From Chloroflexota bacterium (GTDB lineage Bacteria; Chloroflexota; UBA6077; JACCZL01), in NCBI GenBank assembly GCA_013695975.1, contig JACCZL010000897.1:1-23735 (forward strand): a DNA stretch of 23,735 bases, written 5' to 3'. Every line of letters starts with the position of its first letter. Position 1 is the stretch's first letter. Position numbers and translations under genes: made by a program. The notes beneath the pieces were generated by a model. The model did no database searches. It was not told where the DNA came from and saw only the letters and a program-made list of their open reading frames with translations. Of the stretch, positions 17,340 through 23,735 are shown one piece after another.

Positions 17340-18710
17340 ATGCCAGACCAGGCCAAACGACCGAACATCCTGTTCTTCCACGTCGACAACCTGGGGATGG
17401 GCGAGCTGGGCTGCTACGGGGGCGGCGTGGTCCGTGGAGCGCCGACCAGGCGTGTCGACCGCTTTGCCCGCGAGGGCCTCCAGCTCTGGCACTACATCGC
17501 CGAGCCGCAGTGTACGCCGTCGCGCTCCGCCCTCATGACCGGCCGCCACGCGATCCGCTCGGGCACCCACTCCGTCCCGACCGGCGGCGAGACCGGCGGC
17601 CTGGTGGCCTGGGAGCGCACTCTCGGCGACATCCTGTCCGAGGCCGGCTACGCCACCGCCTGCTATGGCAAGTGGCACCTCGGCTGCGAGGCCGGCCGCT
17701 GGGCCACCAATCATGGCTTCGACGAGTTCTATGGCCCGCCACGCTCGTACACCGAGTGCCTCTGGCCCGAAGACCCCTGGTACGACCCGACCCGCGACCC
17801 GGTCTGCTACATGCTCGAGGGCCAGAAGGGCGAGTCGATGCGCGAGCTGAGAGACCAACAGATGACCCGCGAGGTGCGCCGTGACGTCGACCTGGAGTAC
17901 AGCCGCCGCGCTCGCGACTTCCTGCGGCGCAGCGTGGACGCGGGCACCCCGTTCTTCCTGTACTACAACCACTCCCTGTTGCACCTGCCCACCATCCCGC
18001 GCGACGCGTTCAAGGGCCAGAGCGGCAACGGCGACTGGGCCGACTGCCTGCTCGAGCTCGACCACGACTTCGGCGAGCTGCTCGATTGGCTCGACGAGCT
18101 CGGCGTCGCCGAAAACACCATCGTCGTGTGCGCCGGCGACAACGGGGCCGAGGAGCAGGTGCTCTGGCGAGGGTCGCCCGGCGTGTTCGAGGGCTCGTAC
18201 TTCAGCTCGTCAGAGGGCGGCCTGCGCACGCCCTGCATGATCCGCTGGCCGGGCCAGGTGGAGCCCGACCGCGTGAGCAACGAGATGGTCCATCAGGTCG
18301 ACATGTTCACCACCCTCCTGAGCTGGACCGGCTGCGAGACGCCGACCGACCGCGTGATCGACGGGATCGACCAGGGGCCGTTCTTCCGCGGCGAGCAGGA
18401 GGCGTCGAACCGTGAGGGCTGCCTGATCTGGGTCCGCGAGCGCCTGCACGGCGTCAAGTGGCGCAACTTCAAGGTGATGCACGTGCGCCAGATGCGCTAT
18501 GACGACGAGCTGCACGTCCTCCCCACGCCCCACGTCATCAACCTGCACACCGACCCCAAGGAGCGCGAGCACCACAACCACCCGTACCTGCACAGTTGGA
18601 TCACTGCCCACACCCGCCCGCTGATGAAAGCCTTCGAAGACAGCCTGAAACGCGAGCCGCTGATCCCGCCGGGCGCGCCGCTCGACCACGTGCCGACCGC
18701 CCGGACCTAG
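17340..18710 (+). CDS. Sulfatase of the arylsulfatase family (type I, formylglycine-dependent)
   Basis: This 456-residue protein has the sulfatase signature CTPSRSALMTG, where Cys58 would be converted to formylglycine. It opens RPNILFFHVDNLGMGELGCYGG, the metal-binding strand; the second aspartate of the usual DD pair is Asn17. Other landmarks are GKWHLGCEAGRWATNHGFDEF, the metal strand VVCAGDNGAEE, and a SEGGLRTPCMIRWPG segment. Family members hydrolyse sulfate esters, and some act on phosphonate or phosphate esters. A formylglycine-generating enzyme must act in trans; none is in the window. ATG 17340 is preferred to 17328 because GGGGGAG lies a few bases before it. No signal peptide is seen, so a cytoplasmic substrate is expected. 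It follows the DUF6282 gene and may share its transcript. Confidence 0.92.
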   Translation: MPDQAKRPNILFFHVDNLGMGELGCYGGGVVRGAPTRRVDRFAREGLQLWHYIAEPQCTPSRSALMTGRHAIRSGTHSVPTGGETGGLVAWERTLGDILSEAGYATACYGKWHLGCEAGRWATNHGFDEFYGPPRSYTECLWPEDPWYDPTRDPVCYMLEGQKGESMRELRDQQMTREVRRDVDLEYSRRARDFLRRSVDAGTPFFLYYNHSLLHLPTIPRDAFKGQSGNGDWADCLLELDHDFGELLDWLDELGVAENTIVVCAGDNGAEEQVLWRGSPGVFEGSYFSSSEGGLRTPCMIRWPGQVEPDRVSNEMVHQVDMFTTLLSWTGCETPTDRVIDGIDQGPFFRGEQEASNREGCLIWVRERLHGVKWRNFKVMHVRQMRYDDELHVLPTPHVINLHTDPKEREHHNHPYLHSWITAHTRPLMKAFEDSLKREPLIPPGAPLDHVPTART

Positions 18711-18803
18711 CTCGGGGTTGACGATCGGCGCGCTCCCCGCCACCCTGCGGGTCATCGGCACGCGGACACTACGCGGGTCGCTCGCCGACGAAGGGCATCG
18801 CGC

Positions 18804-21752
18804 ATGGCCGATCCTTCGCTACGCTCAAGACGGAGCCTGCCGACCGGCACTGTCACGTTCCTGCTCACCGACGTCGAGGGCAGCACCATCCTCTGGGAGC
18901 AGCGCCCCGAGGCGATGCGGCAGGCCCTCACCCGCCATGATGCGCTGCTGACGTCCGAGATCCATCGGCACGGCGGCGTTGTCGTCAAGAGTCGGGGCGA
19001 GGGGGACAGCGTCTTTGCCGTGTTTGCCCGCGCCAGCGACGCCGTGGCGGCGGCCGCGGAGCTCCAGCGGGCGCTGCGGGTGGAGCCGTGGCCCACGGCG
19101 ACGCCGCTCCGGGTGCGGATGGCCCTGCACACCGGGGAGGCCGCGGTGCGGGACGGCGACTACTACGGGGCGTCGGTCAACCGCTGCGCCCGCCTCCGGG
19201 CGGCGGCGCACGGCGGTCAGATCCTCCTGGCGCAGCCGACCTACGACCTTGTCCGCGACGCGCCGCCCACCGGGGTGAGCCTGGTCGACCTGGGCGAGCA
19301 CCGGCTCAAGGATCTGGTCCGTCCGAAGCGGGTCTTCCAGCTCGTCGGCCCGGAGCTGCCGGCCGAGTTCCCGCCCCTCCGCACGCTCGATACCCGCCTC
19401 CACGACCTGCCGGTCCAGCGCAGCCCGCTGATCGGGCGGGAGCCGGAGCTGGAAGCTATCCAGCGGCTCCTCCTCCGCGAGGATGTCGGCCTGCTGACCC
19501 TGACCGGCCCGGGCGGCGCCGGCAAGACGCGCCTCGGCCTGCAGGTCGCGGCCGAGCTGACCGACCATTTCGTGGACGGGGTGTTCTTCGTCGCCCTCGC
19601 CCCGATCGGCGACCCCGGCCTGGTCCCCTCGGCCATCGCCCAGACGCTCGGGATCCAGGAGGCCGGCAACCGGCCGCTGCTCGAGAGCCTGAAGGAATCC
19701 CTGCGCGACAGGTCGCTGCTGCTGGTGCTGGACAACTTCGAGCAGATCCTCCCGGCCGCGCCGCTGGTCGCCGAGCTGTTGGCGGCCTGCTCGGGCCTCA
19801 ACGTCCTGGTGACGAGCCGGGCGGCGCTGCAAGTGCGGGACGAGCACGAGTTCCCGGTGCCGCCGTTGGCGCTGCCGGATCCCGAGCACCTGCCGCTGCC
19901 GGAGGCCCTTTCTCAATACGCGGCCGTCGCCCTGCTCGTCGAGCGCGCGGTGGCGATCAAGCCCGACTTCGCGATCACCGAGGAGAATGCGTCGGCCGTG
20001 GCCGAGATCTGCGTCCGGCTCGACGGGCTGCCCCTGGCCCTCGAGCTAGCCGCGGCCCGGATCCGCCTCTTCAACCCGTCGGCGATGCTGGCGCGCCTCG
20101 AGCGTCGGCTGCCGCTGCTGACCGGCGGTGCGCGCGACCTGCCGGCCCGCCAGCAGACGCTGCGGGCGACGATCGCCTGGAGCTACGACCTGCTCGACGA
20201 CGCCGAACAGCGCCTCTTCCGCCGGCTCGCCCAGTTCGTCGGCGGCTGCACGCTCGAAGAGGCGGAGGCAGTCTGCAACGGCGACGGGGATCTCGGCATC
20301 GCCGTGCTCGATGGCGTCGCGTCGCTCGTTGCCAAGAACCTCTTGCGGCGGGCCGAGGCGCCTGACGGCGACTCACGGTTCCTGATGCTCGAGACGATCC
20401 GCGAATACGGGCTGGAGCAGCTCGAGGCCGTCGGGGAGGCTGCCGACCTCCGACGCCGGCACGCCGAGCACTACCTCGCGCTCGCGGTGGAGGCGGAGCC
20501 ACACCTCCGCGGGTCGAGCCAAGCCATCTGGCTGGACCGGCTGGCGGCGGAGCACGACAACTTCCGTGCAGCCCTGACCTGGAGTCTCGAGCCCGACCGC
20601 GACGCGGAGCTTGGGTTGCGGCTGGCCGGGATTCTGGCCGTCTGGTTCTGGCGGCAGCGTGGCCACATGAGCGAGGGGCGCCAGTGGCTGGAGGCGGTGC
20701 TCACGGCGAGCAGCAGGACGGGGGCATCCGCCAAGGCTCTGGCATCTGCGCGGGCGAAAGCGCTCACGGGGATGGGCTTCCTCGCGCAGGCCCAGGGGGA
20801 CTTCGCCCCGGCCATGGCAGCGGTGGAGGAGAGCCTGGCGCTTGCTCGGAATCTGGGCGACAACCTGGCGATAGCCTGGGCGCTCCTGGTCATGGGGCGC
20901 GCGCTAAACCTGCACAGCGACTACGAACGGCAGGCGCTCGTGGTCGACGAGAGCCTGGCGCGGTTCCGGGCTGCCGGCGACTCGGGGGGCAGTGCCTACG
21001 TGCTCTGGCAACTGGGGAACATGGCGCGAGACCGAGGCGCTCATGAGCAGGCGGCCTCGCTCTACGAGGAAAGCGTTGCCCTGGTTCGGGAGGCGGGCGA
21101 TATGTGGGCCCTCGCCGGGGCGCTCCAATGGTCAGGCTGGCTGGCATCTCTCCAGGGAAACTCCGAGCAGGCCACGGCATTCCACGAGGAAGGTCTGGTG
21201 CTCTCCCGAGAACTACGGGCTCCGTGGGTGATCTCCCTGCACGTATGCGGACTGGTGATGGTCGCCACCGCGAAGGGGCAGCCGGAGCGGGCGGCGCGCC
21301 TGTTCGGGGCAGAGGAGACCCTGCGCGAAGCGATGGGTCTTTCGATGGGTGGTGTGGCTCGCCGCGCCGCCTACCAACGCAGCGTGGCCACCGCGCGCGT
21401 CGCGCTGGGCGAAGATGCGTTCATGAAGATCTGGGCAGAGGGGCGGGCGCTGAGCACGGAGGAGGCTGTCGAGTACGCGCTCTCGGCCGAGGATGGAGAT
21501 GGGGCGAGCCCACCGACCGACGTAGCCGTACCGACTCCACCGGTCATGCCCCTCACCGCCCGCGAGCGCGAGGTCGTAACGCTGATCGCGCGGGGGCTGA
21601 CGAACCCGCGGATCGCGGCCGAGCTGGTAATCTCGGAGCGGACCGTCCACCGTCACGTCGCCAATATCCTCGACAAGCTCGACCTCCGCTCGCGGGCCCA
21701 GATCGCCGTCTGGGCCGCCGAGCGCGGACTAGCCGCGGCGCCGGCTCGCTAA
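18804..21752 (+). CDS. Multidomain regulator: class III nucleotidyl cyclase + ATPase + TPR + LuxR DNA-binding domain
   Basis: This is a 982-residue protein. Residues about 15-190 form a class III cyclase: Asp23 (FLLTDVEGST) and Asp68 (VKSRGEGDSVF) fit the two metal ligands, Lys62 the base-recognition position, and YYGASVNRCARL the transition-state Asn/Arg helix, so it looks catalytically competent. From about 205 an NB-ARC/STAND ATPase follows, with Walker A GPGGAGKT (235-242), Walker B LLLVLDNFE, and the LDGLPLALELAAARI motif. A TPR-like helical array covers about 590-880 (EESLALARNLGD-type units). The last 65 residues are a LuxR/GerE helix-turn-helix (LTAREREVVTLIARGLTNPRIA, then ERTVHRHVANIL). 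Such proteins are presumed signal-responsive transcription switches. ATG 18804 has an AAGGG-like site upstream. It is probably monocistronic; the SDR gene follows after 202 bases. Confidence 0.92.
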   Translation: MADPSLRSRRSLPTGTVTFLLTDVEGSTILWEQRPEAMRQALTRHDALLTSEIHRHGGVVVKSRGEGDSVFAVFARASDAVAAAAELQRALRVEPWPTATPLRVRMALHTGEAAVRDGDYYGASVNRCARLRAAAHGGQILLAQPTYDLVRDAPPTGVSLVDLGEHRLKDLVRPKRVFQLVGPELPAEFPPLRTLDTRLHDLPVQRSPLIGREPELEAIQRLLLREDVGLLTLTGPGGAGKTRLGLQVAAELTDHFVDGVFFVALAPIGDPGLVPSAIAQTLGIQEAGNRPLLESLKESLRDRSLLLVLDNFEQILPAAPLVAELLAACSGLNVLVTSRAALQVRDEHEFPVPPLALPDPEHLPLPEALSQYAAVALLVERAVAIKPDFAITEENASAVAEICVRLDGLPLALELAAARIRLFNPSAMLARLERRLPLLTGGARDLPARQQTLRATIAWSYDLLDDAEQRLFRRLAQFVGGCTLEEAEAVCNGDGDLGIAVLDGVASLVAKNLLRRAEAPDGDSRFLMLETIREYGLEQLEAVGEAADLRRRHAEHYLALAVEAEPHLRGSSQAIWLDRLAAEHDNFRAALTWSLEPDRDAELGLRLAGILAVWFWRQRGHMSEGRQWLEAVLTASSRTGASAKALASARAKALTGMGFLAQAQGDFAPAMAAVEESLALARNLGDNLAIAWALLVMGRALNLHSDYERQALVVDESLARFRAAGDSGGSAYVLWQLGNMARDRGAHEQAASLYEESVALVREAGDMWALAGALQWSGWLASLQGNSEQATAFHEEGLVLSRELRAPWVISLHVCGLVMVATAKGQPERAARLFGAEETLREAMGLSMGGVARRAAYQRSVATARVALGEDAFMKIWAEGRALSTEEAVEYALSAEDGDGASPPTDVAVPTPPVMPLTAREREVVTLIARGLTNPRIAAELVISERTVHRHVANILDKLDLRSRAQIAVWAAERGLAAAPAR

Positions 21753-21813
21753 CGTCCGCGCGCTCACGCTCCCGCGCACGGAGCGCAGCGTCGCTGGAAG
21801 CGCTCGCCGTCCT

Positions 21814-21880
21814 CATGCGCACATGCCCATCCCGCCCGCGCCGGAAAGATGGGCATGTCGAATGGGCAGATCTGCGCATG
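21814..21880. repeat. Nested inverted repeats upstream of the SDR gene, candidate operator
   Basis: ACATGCCCATC (21821-21831) is the exact inverse of GATGGGCATGT (21848-21858), spacer 16 bases. Around it CATGCGCA (21814-21821) is inverted as TGCGCATG (21873-21880). ATGGGCA also occurs twice directly (21849-21855, 21862-21868). A TACGAT at 21902-21907 could be the -10 box just downstream, placing these elements over the -35 region. No T-tract follows the hairpin, which argues against a simple terminator for the cyclase-LuxR gene. Confidence 0.6.
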
Positions 21881-21954
21881 TGGCGCCACTCGCCGCGGCC
21901 GTACGATGCACCTGTCCGAGTCGACGAGGATAGTACCGAAACGGAGGCACTCCC

Positions 21955-22758
21955 ATGTGGCTCAACGGCAAGTGCGCCCTGGTCACCGGCAGCTCGCGTG
22001 GCATCGGCCGGGGTATCGCCCTGAAGCTGGCGGAGCACGGGGCGCGCGTGGCGATCACCTACGTCGAGAACGAGGCCGCGGCCTGGGATTCGCTCGCCCA
22101 GGTCCGCGGGCACGGCTCCGACGGCTTCGTCGTCCGGGTCGACGTCTCGCGCCCGGACGACATCGGCCGGATGCTCGGCGCGGTCCGGGACGAGTTTGGC
22201 CGATTGGACATCCTCGTCAGCAACGCCCGCGGCGAGCTGCCGACGTTCTACCAGCCCCCGCTCGAGCTCACGCCCGAACGGTGGGACTGCGCCCTGAACA
22301 CCCAGGCCAGGGCGTTCCTCTCGATGGTGCAGCAGGCGACCGACCTGCTGCCCGACGGCGGCCGGATCGTCGCGCTCACCTACGCCCCCGGCGGACGGCT
22401 GGGCAGTTGGCAGCCATGGGTCGCGATGGACTCGGCCAAAGCCGCGCTCGAGTCGCTCTGTCGCTACTTCGCCGTGGCGCTGGCCAGCCGGTCGATCACC
22501 GTCAACGCGGTCAGTCCCGGGTTCACTGACGGCAGCGTCCTCAACAGCCTGCCGGAGGCAGCCCAGAGCCTAATCAAGGCCCGGCACGAGGGCGGCTGGA
22601 CGCCGGCCGGGCGGCTGGGCACGCCCGCCGACATCGGCAACGTCGTGGCGCTCCTGTGCTCGGAGCAGGCGAGCTGGGTCACCGGCCAGGTCATCACGGC
22701 GGACGGCGGCGGATCGCTGATGGAGCCCGGCCTCCCGCTCGAGCTCCAGCGCGGCTAG
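21955..22758 (+). CDS. SDR-family oxidoreductase with altered active site (enoyl-ACP-reductase-like segment)
   Basis: This is a 267-residue Rossmann protein. TGSSRGIGRGIA is the classical SDR cofactor loop, DILVSNA corresponds to the NNAG strand, and VNAVSPGFTD and TGQVITADGGGSL are the usual C-terminal motifs. The active site is odd: the expected YxxxK reads M158-DSA-K162. It resembles the FabI pattern, with Tyr143 in ALTY and a segment VAMDSAKAALES like VMGxAKAxLE, but the FabI tyrosine seven residues before Lys is Trp155. So it belongs to a divergent SDR branch; the reaction is uncertain and it may reduce an enoyl thioester, or have lost activity. GGAGG (21943-21947) 7 bases before ATG 21955 sets the start. 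It follows nested inverted repeats. Confidence 0.88.
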   Translation: MWLNGKCALVTGSSRGIGRGIALKLAEHGARVAITYVENEAAAWDSLAQVRGHGSDGFVVRVDVSRPDDIGRMLGAVRDEFGRLDILVSNARGELPTFYQPPLELTPERWDCALNTQARAFLSMVQQATDLLPDGGRIVALTYAPGGRLGSWQPWVAMDSAKAALESLCRYFAVALASRSITVNAVSPGFTDGSVLNSLPEAAQSLIKARHEGGWTPAGRLGTPADIGNVVALLCSEQASWVTGQVITADGGGSLMEPGLPLELQRG

Positions 22759-22896
22759 CGCCCGCGAGCTCCCTGCGAGCGCCTGGAACGCCGACGCAAC
22801 TCTCGTCGCGCGCTGCCAACCTGTTCGTCCTTGCCGCCGGCACCTCCACACCCGATCACCGCGCACGCCGCGGCGCTCGGCCCGGTCGGATGTCGA

Positions 22897-23253
22897 TCAG
22901 AGCCCGAGCGCCCGGCGCAGCCCGGCCTCAAACGCGGCCAGATCCTGAGGTGCCAGGCGCCCGATCTTGCGGCGGACGACCGGCTGCGCCACGGTGCTGA
23001 GCTTCGCTTGGAGCAGCGAGGGCGCGCGCAGGCCGGCGCTCTGCCAGTCAACGATCGGATGATCCCCGGGGTGCGGGATCGCGCCCAGGTTGCTCGTGAC
23101 GGACGCGATGATCAGGTCCGGCGTCGTGCGGTTGTACCGGTCGTCAGAGACTACCACAGCCGGGCGGAGCTTGCCGCCTGCGAGGTTGGTGAACCCGATC
23201 GGGACGTAGACGATGTCGCCGCGCGAGAAGGCCCGCCTACTCGGCGTCGTCAT
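22897..23253 (-). CDS. MazF/PemK-like toxin
   Basis: This is a 118-residue protein. FSRGDIVYVPIGFTNLAGGKLRPAVVVSD (two parts) matches the opening of the MazF/PemK beta-barrel (RGDIVxVxxP...KxRPAVVxS), followed by DLIIASVTSNLG and the SLLQAKLSTV patch containing the conserved region after the second strand. MazF proteins are sequence-specific endoribonucleases. The usual first-strand Pro motif is shortened to PIGFTN, a variant typical of shorter PemK-like proteins. ATG 23253 is chosen because it begins right before the conserved domain; longer upstream frames shadow the antitoxin. The gene overlaps the end of its upstream antitoxin by 17 bases, so coupling is likely. Confidence 0.88.
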   Translation of the reverse strand: MTTPSRRAFSRGDIVYVPIGFTNLAGGKLRPAVVVSDDRYNRTTPDLIIASVTSNLGAIPHPGDHPIVDWQSAGLRAPSLLQAKLSTVAQPVVRRKIGRLAPQDLAAFEAGLRRALGL

Positions 23254-23735
23254 AGATGCTATCGGCTTCCGACTCCCAGTCGCGGGTGAACGGGTCGAGT
23301 TGGCGGCGGAACACTTCCGCCTGCTCCGCCTGCGCACGAGCGAGCTCCTCGCGGAAGACCGCCTGCATCTTCTGAAGCGCCTGCTCCAGCATCGACCGCT
23401 GCTCGGCCAGCGTTCGGTCGACCGCGACCCTGACCTGGTGGGCGATCTCGGACGGGGCATCGCGGGCCGATTCATCGGCCTCTTCCGCGTCGGCGACGGA
23501 CCCCTCGGCCGCGGCGGCTCGGTGTGGCCGCACCGTCTCGGCGATTTGCTGCTGCGCCACCTCAACCTGCCCCGCCGGGGCGCCGCCGACCATCGTGCTC
23601 CGCTGCACCTCATCGAGATTACGCTGCAAGTTTGCTAACACCAGGTCTTTCATGGTCAGGTCGGTCTGCGCGGCAATAGCTTTCAAGCGGCGTCGGAGCT
23701 CCGGGGAAATGTCGACCACCAAGCGTGTCCGCTGA
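23237..23735 (-). CDS. RHH-like antitoxin with long coiled-coil tail, cut by the window edge
   Basis: The frame is open to the last base, so the 5' end lies outside the window; 165 residues are visible. The first part (RLVVDISPELRRRLKAIAAQ, then TDLTMKDLVLANLQRNLDEV) has the ribbon-helix-helix look of CopG/ParG-type antitoxins, which bind their own promoter. After a Ala/Glu-rich linker a long charged helix follows (IAHQVRVAVDRTLAEQRSML onward), with heptad-like spacing typical of a coiled coil, ending in an acidic DDAE. Normal antitoxins of this class have about 70-90 residues, so this tail is unusual. It directly precedes and overlaps the MazF toxin gene, giving antitoxin-toxin order. A TTG at 23722 is a possible internal start. 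Confidence 0.75.
   Translation of the reverse strand, partial: QRTRLVVDISPELRRRLKAIAAQTDLTMKDLVLANLQRNLDEVQRSTMVGGAPAGQVEVAQQQIAETVRPHRAAAAEGSVADAEEADESARDAPSEIAHQVRVAVDRTLAEQRSMLEQALQKMQAVFREELARAQAEQAEVFRRQLDPFTRDWESEADSIYDDAE

Noticed and set aside
19088..20365. 425-codon frame inside the cyclase-LuxR gene
   Set aside because: Pro/Arg/Gly-rich shadow with no domain; the overlapping frame holds clear cyclase and ATPase motifs.
22759..22896. Possible terminator between the convergent SDR and mazF genes
   Set aside because: Some short GC inverted matches exist, but no stable stem followed by a T-tract was found.

Overview
The window is a GC-rich bacterial chromosomal segment with tightly packed genes, many GTG starts and short overlaps. 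The gene mix suggests a Chloroflexota genome, perhaps Thermomicrobia-like: a circularly permuted ATP-grasp/alpha-E/transglutaminase cluster, a fusion of class III cyclase, ATPase, TPR and LuxR domains, a DUF6282 protein beside a sulfatase, and several toxin-antitoxin modules. This assignment is inferred from gene content and base composition; no rRNA or other phylogenetic marker is present.

Layout: (1) 1-475 has no convincing gene but holds a perfect GC-rich hairpin that looks like a dispersed repeat. (2) 476-5784 is a five-gene, same-strand operon: transglutaminase, transglutaminase, circularly permuted ATP-grasp, alpha-E protein, transglutaminase. It is a predicted but biochemically obscure peptide-ligation/modification system and is the best candidate here for an interesting system. 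(3) 5862-6993 encodes a thioredoxin-reductase-like flavoprotein and a tiny PspC protein, followed by a convergent gene fragment (6957-7442). (4) 7841-14726 is a protein quality-control block: clpB, a RES/Xre-type toxin-antitoxin pair, hsp20, and lon overlapping hsp20. (5) 14754-16411 is a small graveyard of defence or addiction genes on both strands: a shortened MNT nucleotidyltransferase, a RHH-like antitoxin with a ParE toxin broken by a 1-base frameshift, and a HEPN-like gene also broken by a 1-base frameshift. (6) 16421-18710 encodes a DUF6282 metal-dependent hydrolase-like protein and a sulfatase with an intact formylglycine motif. (7) 18804-21752 is the large cyclase/ATPase/TPR/LuxR regulator. 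(8) 21955-22758 is an SDR-family protein lacking the usual catalytic tyrosine, preceded by nested inverted repeats. (9) 22897-23735, on the minus strand, is a MazF/PemK toxin with an unusually long antitoxin that runs off the window.

Working together: ClpB, Hsp20 and Lon form a coherent refolding, holding and degradation set, and Lon-type proteases are known to degrade antitoxins, so the neighbouring RES/Xre pair is notable. In the first operon the ATP-grasp enzyme would form an amide bond, while the transglutaminase-fold proteins could act as peptidases or transferases on the product or its target. All functional calls are from reading motifs in the translated sequence; no database search was run.
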